Source of the DNA: Tachypleus tridentatus
Lineage: Eukaryota; Arthropoda; Merostomata; Xiphosura; Limulidae
Length of the DNA stretch: 64,000 nucleotides
NCBI RefSeq assembly: GCF_004210375.1
Contig: NC_134834.1
Location: forward strand, 10,153,857 to 10,217,856
Direction of reading: 5' to 3'
Positions 34,099-45,326 of the stretch are shown piece by piece. Every line of letters begins with the position of its first letter. Within the stretch, counting starts at the first letter, position 1. Under the pieces are notes generated by a model that saw nothing but the letters and a program-made list of their open reading frames with translations, was not told the origin of the DNA and made no database searches. Both the position numbers and the translations under genes were made by a program.

Positions 34099-34508
34099 TC
34101 AGATACTGGAGGTTTGGTTCAGAGTATACTGAGCAGATACTGGAGGTTTGGTTCAGAGTATACTGAGCAGATACTGGAGGTTTGGTTCAGAGTATACTGA
34201 GCAGATACTGGAGGCTTGGTTCAGAGTGTACTGAGCAGATACTGGAGGCTTGGTTCAGAGTATACTGAGCAGATACTGGAGGCTTGGTTCAGAGTATACT
34301 GAGCAGATACTGGAGGCTTGGTTCAGAGTATACTGAGCAGATACTGGAGGTTTGGTTCAGAGTATACTGAGCAGATACTGGAGGTTTGGTTCAGAGTATA
34401 CTGAGCAGATACTGGAGGTTTGGTTCAGAGTATACTGAGCAGATACTGGAGGCTTGGTTCAGAGTATACTGAGCAGATACTGGAGGCTTGGTTCAGAGTA
34501 TACTGAGA
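34099..34508. repeat. 34-bp minisatellite, about 12 copies
   Basis: The unit is CAGATACTGGAGGTTTGGTT plus CAGAGTATACTGAG, with GGTTT/GGCTT variants in runs. It starts 25 bp after the foldback element at 33897-34074. Confidence 0.95.
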
Positions 34509-35819
34509 TGATCCAATATAGTCTAGATTTTTTAAAAATATATTTTTATACACATGAAATAAATGCAGATTTCTTTATTGGATAGATTTAAACTCTGAAC
34601 ATTTTTATGTAAAAATGACAACTATAACTTTCTTAATTTGGTGTTACAGCCCTGCCTGGTGGAATGCACCATTGAACTAAGGCAAAGTAATGTGTACAAA
34701 CACTGACAATTTGTTATATGCCCATTAAATACTAGAGAAGAGGAACCTAATCACTTATGAACATCCAGAAATGTTTTATCGATTCATCTTGACTTCTTGT
34801 CATGAGTGTTTAAATCGGAGGATATTTTCTTAACGTGTTTTACGCTGGGATGAATATTGCTTCTAACATTTTTCATTATTCTATTTTTGTTATAGTAATA
34901 CGGGTTACACATTGTGAGAATTTAAAAATTAAACGAAGGTGTTAGGAAAACATGATATTAAATGTGATGTAACTGTTATTTGAATAATGTGTCGGTTTCC
35001 AAGCTCTTTATAACAAAAAATATATTGATTACTGAAAACAATGTAAACAACATAATTGGTTCAGAAATTGGATATAAGAGGCTTAAACCATATTTCCTTT
35101 TTGCAAAGTACAGAAGAAATAACCAGCATATCAAACAACAAGAACCCATTTCAGGGACCACTCCTGCATGTTCACCCCCACAAAATAGAAAAGTGTCAAA
35201 TTCACCCCTTGTTTTTTTTAGGAAAAAATGATTCCTTTAACTATAGTAAGGTGTCAACCTGCTCTACTAATAACAAAAGGTAAATCATCCTGTTAGTAAA
35301 TAGGTGTTTTAATTTGAGACTAGGTTGTTTTGTTTGTTTGTTTGTTTCAAAATTTTAATCTTGCATTCACTTAACCTAACATCTTCAGAATGAGGCACAA
35401 AGAAATCAGATGTTGTTATTGTCCGAGTCTTTCTGTTCTCCACTGAAAGTACATGAAGACTTCAACTTGTCGCCATACAATTGGGAAGAACAATTCCTCC
35501 AAACTTAGCTGGCTCGTCTCTGAACCATTTTAACTTTGCTAAATAAAGTGAATAAGAAATACGCTACTCCAGATAAGATCAGACCAGTGTTATACCTGAG
35601 ATGTAGCATTTGAAAAACATGTTTATAAGTTATTTCAGAATCCAGTTCAATGTGTTATTATTATTATAATGTGTTATTATTATTAGTATAACTTGGATGT
35701 TATCAATCTGAAGTTATCAATCTGAATGCTGTATGGGAGAAAGTTTTATTAACAGCATAAGTTAGACAACAAATCAGGTACAAAAGTATAATTAAATTAG
35801 AAACTTTGAACTTTTGAAC
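34509..35819. other. Intron 1, no gene seen
   Basis: AT-rich. Overlapping ORFs on both strands at 34976-35283 have no recognisable features. A (TTTG)n tract is near 35330 and TTATTA tracts are near 35655. Confidence 0.4.
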
Positions 35820-35901
35820 TACAGGGTGTTCGGAAAGTCACTGTGCAGTTTTGTCTGTTAATAAATATATAAGTGCACAGTGACTCTCCGTACACCCTGT
35901 A
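35820..35901. mobile_element. 82-bp MITE with TA target duplication
   Basis: TA, then CAGGGTGTTCGGAAAGTCAC plus TGTGCA, a short AT-rich centre, then TGCACAGTGACTCTCCGTAC plus ACCCTG and TA. The arms pair over about 26 bp with few mismatches. CAGGGTGT.CGGAAAGT ends are typical of mariner-related termini (family knowledge). No coding capacity. Confidence 0.88.
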
Positions 35902-38376
35902 TTGTAATTGCAGTGTATCCTGGATGTTTTAAGTGTTAACCACAACAATTCATTACTCTGTAAGGTGTTCCAAACAAATTATACCACATTAAACCATGCG
36001 TTGTGTTTAAAGGAATTCTCAAGATTGTTTAATGAAATGATTGTGCAGTAAATGTGAGGTTTTAAAGTGGGAATCGTGGGAGGTGAAATACCTAATGAGG
36101 TCTTTGTCTGGCCACAAACATGTCAGTATGATTCACACACAGAATATGCTCTGTTAAACCAACTGTTATACAATAGGCATGGGCACAACAACCTGTTTTC
36201 TCTAGCCAGGTTGTCTGACTTTGGTTTTTTATTGATGGTTATTCTGAATTAATAAAAGAAAAACTGAGCCATATTCTCTAAAATATGCAACTTTAAGTGT
36301 AGGTAAATGACAGTCACATTTATTACTAACTACATACCTTTTACAAGATCTACAATTTTAAATGTGGTTAAATGACAGTCACACTTGTTACTAGTTATAT
36401 ACATTTAGTCATCATACAAGGATAATAAAAATAAACTTTTGTAATATAAATTACTGTTTCTTTGGCTACAGAATGAAAAATATGTTTATTTAACTAAAGT
36501 TTTAAAACAAATAGTGGTCATGAGTTGTTTTTACACTGGAAAATATATAAATTTATTATAATGTTGTGGCAGGTGCATATGTGAATATACTTGCTATATT
36601 GTATGCTTGATTCTTAATGTGATGGGTGTGGCGTTTTGTTCCTGTGGATTTTCTTAGTAGAACTGCTCAAGGTTGGTAGGTCTGCTCTCATATGATGTAT
36701 GTTAATGTGAGATCTACTTTAAGTACTTTACATTACACGGCAATACAGAAGTTAAGGAATTTTGAAACATGAAGCATTTCCTGGTGTTTTGTGTGTGCGT
36801 ATTTAAGAGCTGCTCATTTAAGAACAATTTTTTGTTTCTACGTACATGTGGAACAAGAAAGAAGAAACTTAAATTCTCTGACAGCAGCTTTTGGTTCAGA
36901 AAGTTACTGTATTTAATGTCAGCTTTATGTTGTAGGTTGAAAAATGTGTTAAGTGATGGTAAAGCTCAATTTAAAAATAACATTATAGTTTTTAAGGTTT
37001 TTCATTTTCACCTTTCTATTATTAAGGTTTTAGTGCCTTGTTATTTTATTTTGTAGAGATAGTACTAAGAAGGTATGTATAAGGTATAGATTTTAGGCTT
37101 AAGTAGGATAAGATTTTTGACACTTGTGTAATTTTATATTAAAAAATTTGACAAGGTTTTGTGTAATACAACCTATAAAATCAGATATCATGTTTATCAT
37201 TAAAACACTATGGATTCATCTAAAAGACGGTGTGTTGTTATGAACTGCACATAATACATAGATAAGTAATTGTTCACAGACCTGGTGAATATTTCACGTG
37301 GGAGAATGTGAACAACTTGTTGGTAATTACAGTGTTTATGTCGGCATTTTCACTTGGTGTGAATGCCTTACTTAACAATGTAGTTGTGCGATGAATTTGA
37401 CCTTGATAAAAAATTTTCATGTACACATAGTGAAGAGGAAAAGGATATGAATGGATAAATTGTCCGTTTGTTAACCAGTAACTGAGACAGTTTGCAGGAA
37501 TGTAAGGTCTACACGAGAGAAGTTAAACACTTAAAATGAGAACATATTTTGTGTAAGAATCTGTCTTTCAAGCATGTTTTTTCCCGTTTTGTTTCATTCT
37601 AAGCCTACACAATCTTCATACCCACTTGATAAAACCTTGACTAATTTGTAGTGGACAGTAGATATGTTCTGTGGTGTAGGTGTGTTCAGTTTTAACACCC
37701 ACTTAATTTGGTGAAATCTATGCTAAGTGACTTCATTCTTTTGAATTGGGTCAATAGTTTTATAACTGATGCAGAGTACACTGAAATATACATTTTGTAA
37801 ATAATAAATTCAAAACTATCTTTACATTTCATTGGAGTTTGTATTTATAATTAACTGCCAGCTTGTAGTTCTTGTGTTGAATGTGTTTGGTCACACAAAC
37901 TGTCTTAAAAATAAATAATCTTTGTCACCGCTTTTCAAATTCTAATGTACATAACAAATATATGATTGGCTGTATTGCACGGGATGAGTGTATTAATATC
38001 TGTAGTGTTTAACAGTGGTATAAAGAACTATGCATTTCGTTATATGGCTACACAGAAAATATAGAGTTCTGAAACGTGAAGCAACTGTAATTATGTATGT
38101 TGTGTGTAATTTTATTTGTATATTTAAGTTATTAGTATTTAAATAATTTTATGAACAAAACCTTACCGTTTTTATATATTATATCCATGTGTAGAAAAGA
38201 CAGGACAAATGCTGACATTAATCTCTTATGTATCTCGTCAGAGCATCATCAGATGTCTTTAGTGGTTAGTAGATATCTGGTCAATGAACGTAGCTTCTTT
38301 TGGTCTTTGTAAGTTTACTGTTTGGAGGCTGTGCAGTATTCATGTGGGTTCAACCTTCCTTAACTTGTGACAGGTA
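35902..38376. other. Intron 1, no gene seen
   Basis: AT-rich. A two-copy duplication of about 65 bp with GTAAATGACAGTCACA/GTTAAATGACAGTCACA is at 36290-36410. The 95-codon ORF at 36769 is rich in Phe, Leu and Lys and looks random. Confidence 0.4.
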
Positions 38377-40517
38377 TCTATAACAGTAAGGTATTCTATC
38401 ACCTAATGGAAGTGCACTTTACCTTAACCAGTATCTATAACAGTAAGGTATTCTGTCACCTAATGGAAGTGCACTTTACCTTAACCAGTATCTATAACAG
38501 TAAGGTATTCTATCACCTAATGAAAGTGCACTTTACCTTAACCAGTATCTATAACAGTAAGGTATTCTATCATCTAATGGAAGTGTACTTTACCTTAACC
38601 AGTATCTATAACAGTAAGGTATTCTATCATCTAATGGAAGTGTACTTTAACTTAACCAGTATCTATAACAGTAAGGTATTCTATCATCTAATGGAAGTGT
38701 ACTTTCTTTACCTTAACCAGTATCTATAACAGTAAGGTATTCTATCATTTAATGGAAGTGTACTTTCTTTACCTATCTTTGTTAGGTATAACATCTAATG
38801 TTATAGATAACCAGTATCTATAACAGTAAGGTATTCTATCATCTAATGGAAGTGTACTTTACCTTAATCAGTATCTATAACAGTAAGGTATTCTATCATC
38901 TAATGGAAGTGTACTTTCTTTACCTTAACCAGTATCTATAACAGTAAGGTATTCTATCATCTAATGGAAGTGCACTTTACCTTAACCAGTATCTATAACA
39001 GTAAGGTATTCTATCACCTAATGGAAGTGCACTTTCTTTACCTTAACCAGTATCTATAACAGTAAGGTATTCTATCATCTAATGGAAGTGCACTTTCTTT
39101 ACCTTAACCAGTATCTATAACAGTAAGGTATTCTATCACCTAATGGAAGTGTACTTTCTTTACCTTAACCAGTATCTATAACAGTAAGGTATTCTATCAC
39201 CTAATGGAAGTGTACTTTACCTTAACCAGTATCTATAACAGTAAGGTATTATATCACCTAATGGAAGTGCACTTTACCTTAACCAGTATCTATAACAGTA
39301 AGGTATTCTATCACCTAATGGAAGTGTACTTTACCTTAACCAGTATCTATAACAGTAAGGTATTCTATCACCTAATGGAAGTGTACTTTACCTTAACCAG
39401 TATCTATAACAGTAAGGTATTCTATCATCTAATGGAAGTGTACTTTCTTTACCTTAACCAGTATCTATAACAGTAAGGTATTCTATCATCTAATGGAAGT
39501 GTACTTTACCTTAACCAGTATCTATAACAGTAAGGTATTCTATCATCTAATGGAAGTGTACTTTCCCTTAACCAGTATCTATAACAGTAAGGTATTCTAT
39601 CATCTAATGGAAGTGTACTTTACCTTAACCAGTATCTGTAACAGTAAGGTATTCTATCATCTAATGGAAGTGTACTTTACCTTAACCAGTATTTATAACA
39701 GTAAGGTATTATATCACCTAATGGAAGTGCACTTTACCTTAACCAGTATCTATAACAGTAAGGTATTCTATCATCTAATGGAAGTGTACTTTCCCTTAAC
39801 CAGTATCTATAACAGTAAGGTATTCTATCATCTAATGGAAGTGTACTTTACCTTAACCAGTATCTGTAACAGTAAGGTATTCTATCATCTAATGGAAGTG
39901 TACTTTACCTTAACCAGTATCTATAACAGTAAGGTATTCTATCATCTAATGGAAGTGTACTTTCCCTTAACCAGTATCTATAACAGTAAGGTATTCTATC
40001 ATCTAATGGAAGTGTACTTTACCTTAACCAGTATCTGTAACAGTAAGGTATTCTATCATCTAATGGAAGTGTACTTTACCTTAACCAGTATCTATAACAG
40101 TAAGGTATTCTATCATCTAATGGAAGTGTACTTTACCTTAACCAGTATTTATAACAGTAAGGTATTCTATCATCTAATGGAAGTGTACTTTACCTTAACC
40201 AGTATTTATAACAGTAAGGTATTCTATCATCTAATGGAAGTGTACTTTACCTTAACCAGTATTTATAACAGTAAGGTATTCTATCATCTAATGGAAGTGT
40301 ACTTTACCTTAACCAGTATTTATAACAGTAAGGTATTCTATCGTCTAATGGAAGTGTACTTTACCTTAACCAGTATTTATAACAGTAAGGTATTCTATCG
40401 TCTAATGGAAGTGTACTTTACCTTAACCAGTATTTATAACAGTAAGGTATTCTATCATCTAATGGAAGTGTATATTCTTTGCCTTGTAGCCAGTATCTAT
40501 AACAGAAATGTATTCTA
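38377..40517. repeat. 57-bp minisatellite, about 37 copies
   Basis: The unit is ACCTTAACCAGTATCTATAA, CAGTAAGGTATTCTATCATC, TAATGGAAGTGTACTTT, with a 63-bp variant carrying an extra TTCTTT. Because 57 is a multiple of 3 it makes spurious ORFs of 88-346 codons with a 19-residue repeat (MEVYFTLTSIYNSKVFYHL). A block of four or five units (with PLTS and CNSK variants) is itself repeated within 39493-40080, showing higher-order duplication. The array continues at 41965 after the hAT insertion. Confidence 0.95.
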
Positions 40518-41964
40518 TCACCTTGATACTTGATTGCAAAGCAGGGCAAACTCCACACCACTGGTGAAGCACTCGTAAAACTAGATGTGTTGAAGATGGC
40601 GAATATCATGCTGGGAAAAGCTACTGAAAATAAGTTATCCGAAATTCCTCTTTCAAATGACACCATCAGCAGCAGAATAGATGACATGAGCGATGACATC
40701 TTGGCTCAAGTAGTTGCAGATCTGATTTCAAGCCCAGCAAAATTCAGCCTTCAACTCGACGAGACCACCGACGTTTCCAATCTAAGCAGCTTGTTGTATT
40801 CATGTGCTTCGTGAAGAACAAGTTAAAAGATTTTTTATTTTGTAAGCCTCTTACAACGAAGACTAAGGCAGCTGACGTGAAGAAACTCGTGGTGACTTCT
40901 TCAGAGACAACGATCTTTCGTGAGATATCATTTCTGCAGTTTGTTTGGATGGAGCTCCAGTCATGCTGGGATGAAACTCTGGTTTTGGTGTGCTGGTGAA
41001 AGCCGATGCACCACACATCATTGTAATGCACTGTGTTCTGCACAGGCATGCATTGGCAACAAAACCCTTGCCTTCAAAACTGACAGAAGTATTAAAAATT
41101 GTAGTGAACTTTGAGCAAAATAGTTCCCTGAAGCACCACATCTTCAAAGAGCTGTGTATTGAAATGTGCTCTGAATTCGAGGTACATCTGTACCATTCTA
41201 ACATTGGGTGGTTATCCCGCGGAAAGGTGCCGAATCGTGTTTTTGTCATGCGTGTGGAATTAGCCCTGTTTTTGCAAGAGCACCAACACTGTCATGCAGA
41301 TTGCTTTGAAAAATCTGAGTTCATTGTCATTTTGGCATACATGGTTGATATCTTCAATGCTCTCAATCAACAGATGCAGGGCAGTGGAGTCAACATCATC
41401 GAAGTGGAAGAAAACCTGAAGGCTTTTCAAATAAAGCTACTGTTATGGAAACAACGAACAGAGGATAACTTCGCAAACTTTCCCCTGTTGGACGACTATG
41501 TAAGTAAGATCGAAGATATGTCTGAAATCGGAAACATTTCTGTACCCGGGGAACTGAAGCAAGCAATTGCCAAGCACTTAGATGAGCTCACAAAGTCTCT
41601 CGACGGATACTTCCCCCAGAAAGTCATATCCAGCATGGGTGAGACAGCGTTCCGCGTTTAGTGTTGAGACAGCAGATGTCAATGATGAATACCTTGACGA
41701 AATCATTGAACTTCAGCAGAGCCAGGTTCAACAGCAACTTTTCAGAACAACAACGTTCTCAACGTTTTGGTGTCACTAAATCGTAGCGTACCCTCTTATT
41801 GCTAAGAAAGCCCTCGAGATACTCATACCGTTTGTTACAACGTATCTTTGTGAACAATTCTTTTCGAGGATGGTAGACATAAAAACGAAGAAAAGGGACA
41901 GACTTTGTTGCAAAAATGATATAAGAGTGGCACTTGTCAAGGTGAAGCTAGATTAGAACCACTG
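40518..41964 (+). pseudogene. hAT/ZBED5-like transposase, broken, inserted in the 57-bp array
   Basis: Intronless remnant resembling the hAT-derived ZBED5/FAM200/SCAND3 group. Blocks in order: LHTTGEALVKLDV, IPLSNDTISSRIDDMSDDIL and FSLQLDETTDVSNLSSLL (catalytic Asp region) at 40540-40800; HCVLHRHALATKPLPSKLTE, LYHSNIGWLSRGKVPNRVF and a long helical stretch (to about 41640); then PLIAKKALEILIPFVTTYLC and EQFFSRM (41790-41870), the hAT C-terminal dimerisation region. Frame changes occur near 40800, 40980, 41640 and 41780. No BED zinc finger is seen at the 5' end. It is flanked on both sides by the 57-bp repeat. I could not define a target duplication or terminal inverted repeats. Confidence 0.85.
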
Positions 41965-42212
41965 ATCTAATGGAAGTGTACTTTCTTTACCTTGTAACCA
42001 GTATCTATAACAGTAAGGTATTGTGTCATCTAATGGAAGTGTACTTTCTTTACCTTGTAACCAATATCTTTAACAGTAAAGTTTTCTATCACCTAATGGA
42101 AGTGTACTTTTTTTACCTTGTAGCCACTATCTATGACAGTAAGGTATTCTGTCATCTAATAGAAGTGTACTTTACCTTGTAACCAGTATCTATAACAGTA
42201 AGGTATCCCATT
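41965..42212. repeat. 57/63-bp minisatellite, right arm, about 4 diverged copies
   Basis: GATCTAATGGAAGTGTACTT, CCAGTATCTATAACAGTAAG and TATTGTGTCATCTAATGGAA. It is the same array as 38377-40517 but more diverged (TTGTAACC for TTAACC). The last unit to the left of the insertion shows the same TTGTAGCC form, so this is the old edge of the array. Confidence 0.9.
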
Positions 42213-42487
42213 ATCTTATGAAAGTGTTAAATTTTAACCATTAAGAGTTGTTGTCACATATTTATTATTTTAGGAGTCCAGTATTACATGTTTATTTATT
42301 GGATTTTTTAATGTCTTTAAAAAGTTTTACAGTAATTTTATCCACTTTCTAATTTGAAATCACCAACAGTTTCCATGTTTCTGGTTTTTGTTTCACCTCT
42401 TAAACTACTACATTTTTGAAGTACTGTGATTCAATGTTCATCTCTGCTCCTTCAGCTGTCTCAACATTAGAAATGTTGTATTTTTAG

Positions 42488-42603
42488 GACCAATATGATA
42501 ACTTGGCAGTGCATACTCAACGAGGTATAGATTTCCTCGACAAGTATGGCCAGTTCGTTAAGGATCGAAGTGCTATTGAAACTGAATATGCCAACAAACT
42601 CAG
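42488..42603 (+). CDS. F-BAR protein, coding exon 2
   Basis: Acceptor TATTTTTAG|GAC, donor AACTCAG|GTGGGT. Phase 0 in, phase 2 out. Encodes residues 11-49: [38 protein letters not shown] and a split Arg. This is the first F-BAR helix region (family form DQFDNL...HTQWGIDILEKY...FVKERxxIExxYAxxLR). A MITE begins at or just after the donor. Confidence 0.92.
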
Positions 42604-42606
42604 GTG

Positions 42607-42828
42607 GGTTAGGTTTTATGTATCCAGTTTATCTGTGTGCTGTACCTCATTCTCGCTGCATAATATTATGAAATGCCATTTTTGGTGAGTAATTTTCAAG
42701 TGTATATGGAATTAAATCGGCCATATTTCTCTGAAAGAAAAGAAAAAATTATAATACATGCGTAATTGAATATAACATAATAACATATGAATGGGCAGGG
42801 ATCTATGGGCCACTCTGTATGTGTTAAG
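42607..42828. mobile_element. MITE copy 2, directly after the exon 2 splice donor
   Basis: It matches the reverse complement of the 7249-7479 element: TTATGTATCCAG, TATCTGTGTGCTG, TCATTCTCGCTGCATAATAT, CGGCCATATTTCTCTGA, TACATGCGTAATTGAATATA and GGGCCACTCTGTATG at the right. The left end appears shortened by about 20 bp and merges with the donor (CAGGTGGGTTAGG against a MITE end of CAGGGTGGCCCGTAAG). Confidence 0.85.
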
Positions 42829-43591
42829 CCTAATATGAAATCTACTATTTTTACCATTGCAGTAGCTAGATTATATGGTGGTATTAATATAACATGGGAA
42901 AGGCTGCTATCTTTGCAGATTTCTTTATAAAATTTTTCAAATTCTTTTTTGTATCTATGGGTTTGCTGCATTACCTTATTAATTTTTATATCACTCTACT
43001 CTGTTTTAAAAATTAACTTGTTTTTGTATCAGATTATCTGTAATTCTGTGATTCACAGGTTTGGTATCGTGTAAACTGGATGAATTAAAGTTAGTGTTTC
43101 TGGTTATCACAACTAATCGAAGTAATCAGAAACTTGACATTTTGATCTCTCGTCTTTATTTGAAGGTGATTGATCTTAGACTCGCAGAAATAATCAAGTT
43201 AGTGTTTATTATTATTAATATGTATTTGATCATTGAGCCCAGTGATTAAATGACCAGAAAATTCCGTCCATAATCGGGTAGTTTGGTGCGTAACTCCAGA
43301 CCTGTATGAAACATGAAATAAATTGGAGTTTCCACCAGACCTGTAACAACATTGTAACTTCTGAAAAATCAAATGGTACGGCATCTTTATATGCATTACA
43401 CGTAATTGTTGCTTTTAATGAAAATTTATTTCTGTTTCTGTAGTATTATCAAAGTTGTTTAGAATGTGGCTTTCATGAAGTTTGTTTGCAGTGTTATCTC
43501 GCACTAATGACAGTGTTACATGTATTAAAGTAAAACTTAAGACTATTTAAGAAGCATTGAAAATTCAAATATGAGTTATAATTACTTCCAG
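42829..43591 (+). other. Intron 2, remainder, no feature seen
   Basis: AT-rich intron sequence between the MITE and exon 3. Small ORFs on both strands are not convincing. Confidence 0.45.
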
Positions 43592-43639
43592 ACGCCTTGT
43601 TAAGAATTACCAGCCTAAAAAGAAAGATGAAGATTGTCA
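43592..43639 (+). CDS. F-BAR protein, coding exon 3
   Basis: Acceptor ATTACTTCCAG|ACGC, donor TGTCA|GTGAGT. Phase 2 in, phase 2 out, 48 bp. Encodes residues 49-65: RLVKNYQPKKKDEDCQ. The KxYQPKK motif is a hallmark of the CIP4/FNBP1 F-BAR domain, in the basic membrane-binding surface. Confidence 0.9.
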
Positions 43640-44707
43640 GTGAGTATACTGTTTCTAAATGTTTCTTTTGTCCACCATGTTTAATGTGTGATTTAAAAAA
43701 AAAAATACTTGAATTTTCTGTTTATAGTGCTGACTATAAACGAATTGGTATTATTTTTAATTCATAGTAAAAACTTAAAAGCACAAAAGGACTAGGTTGT
43801 AAGGTTTTCTGTGTATCATCGTAGCCCTTGGTTTGAACAGTTAACTTCTACAGTTATTATACCAGTTCTTGTTTAAATAACTTGCAGCTATATGGTTTAA
43901 ATAATAATTTCTATATAAATGGTTATTTAATATAGTTAGGGATTCAGTTAAAGAATTCAAAATATGTTTAAATTCCAAATTTCTTTCCCAATCTTTCTTT
44001 TCTTTATTAAAGATGCACAGGTTATTTAGGTATCACATTTGTTAATCAAAATCATAATTAATTGGTTGTCATGAATACTTACTTGAAATTAGTTTCTGAT
44101 TATGAAAAATCATAAAATTAATAAATCAGTTGAAATCAGAAAGTTTGTAGTTATTTTTGTTATTGCTTCAGCTGTACTAGTGTTTACAACTTTGTAATGT
44201 CATCACATTGCTTTTTGTTTTGTTTGTATGAAGGTAAGGAACAGTGATTAGTTAATAAGGTCAAAGGTTAATCAGTTGGAAAGTATTATCAATTACTAAG
44301 CTTTTACATGTGGTACATAGTGATTGACTACTGTTGAAACCTGTGTATCAAGTCTTATGTACTTGGGATGAGTATTGTGTTTTTATTTGTGTGTTGTCAT
44401 GCAGTCAGTTGTGTTGCTATTTGTGTGTTCATCTGGCTTGTTGTCTTTGTCATGTAGAGTCTGTTCATGAGTGAGTGTTTCAAGTTGTCATTGTTAAATG
44501 TTAGTTTCCATTATTACCTGAATATGTGTGTGTTATTTCGGTTTGTGTCTAATAGCTGTCGAACATGGTGCAGTTGAATTGTTAAATAGTCGCTTAAAGG
44601 CAATCTGTGATTCCTAAGCATTGTATAAACTTGTTAGTCAAAGGCAGAATTTGAATATCTGACACAAAATTTTCCCAACATCACAAGTGATTGTTTCTTT
44701 TCTTCAG
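43640..44707 (+). other. Intron 3, no feature seen
   Basis: AT-rich intron without recognisable repeats. Confidence 0.5.
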
Positions 44708-44855
44708 GTTTTCATCATATAAAGCATTTCTTCATATGATGAATGAAGTCAATGACATGGCAGGACAACATGAATTAATAGCAGAAAACATGACAACACA
44801 AATAGTAAAAGAAGTGAACAGTTTAATAAAGGAAATAAAAGAGGAGAGAAAAAGG
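44708..44855 (+). CDS. F-BAR protein, coding exon 4
   Basis: Acceptor TTTCTTTTCTTCAG|GTTTTC, donor AAAAGG|GTAAGT. Phase 2 in, phase 0 out. Encodes residues 65-114: FSSYKAFLHMMNEVNDMAGQ, HELIAENMTTQIVKEVNSLI, KEIKEERKR. The family pattern is KAFxxxLNExNDxAGQHExIxENM followed by a basic coiled-coil helix. The intron following begins directly with a 51-bp tandem array. Confidence 0.93.
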
Positions 44856-45326
44856 GTAAGTTTAACGTGTGATAAACCTGTTAACATTTGTGGTTAACAG
44901 TTAACAATTGTAATAAGTTTAATGTGTGATGAACCTGTTGACATTTGTGGTTAACAGTTAACAGCAAGTTTAACTTGTGATAAACCTGTTGACATTTGTG
45001 GTTAACAGTTAACAGCAAGTTTAACTTGTGATAAACCTGTTGACATTTGTGGTTAACAGTTAACAATAAGTTTAACTTGTGATAAACCTGTTGACATTTG
45101 TGGTTAACAGTTAACAATAAGTTTAACTTGTGATAAACCTGTTGACATTTGTGGTTAACAGTTAACAATAAGTTTAACTTGTGATAAACCTGTTGACATT
45201 TGTTGGTTAACAGTTAACAATAAGTTTAACTTGTGATAAACCTGTTGACATTTGTGGTTAACAGTTAACAATAAGTTTAACTTGTGATAAACCTGTTGAC
45301 ATTTGTGGTTAACAGTTAACAATTGT
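44856..45326 (+). repeat. 51-bp minisatellite starting at the exon 4 splice donor, about 9 copies
   Basis: The unit is AATAAGTTTAACTTGTGATA, AACCTGTTGACATTTGTGGT, TAACAGTTAAC. The first, slightly different copy starts at the donor itself (GTAAGTTTAACGTGTGATAA). It contains a GTTAACAGTTAAC near-palindrome. A 95-codon minus-strand ORF across it is a by-product of the 51-bp period. Confidence 0.95.

Noticed and set aside
36769..37056. Plus-strand 95-codon ORF
   Set aside because: Biased Phe/Leu/Lys composition typical of AT-rich non-coding DNA; no splice or start context.
38367..40533. ORFs of 88 to 346 codons with a 19-residue repeat
   Set aside because: Product of the 57-bp tandem unit inside intron 1; broken by the 63-bp variants.
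42503..42688. 61-codon ORF starting in exon 2 and running on into the intron
   Set aside because: Its first part is real exon 2, but the extension is translated MITE sequence past a conserved donor.
44881..45168. 95-codon minus-strand ORF
   Set aside because: Antisense to the 51-bp array; a periodicity artefact.
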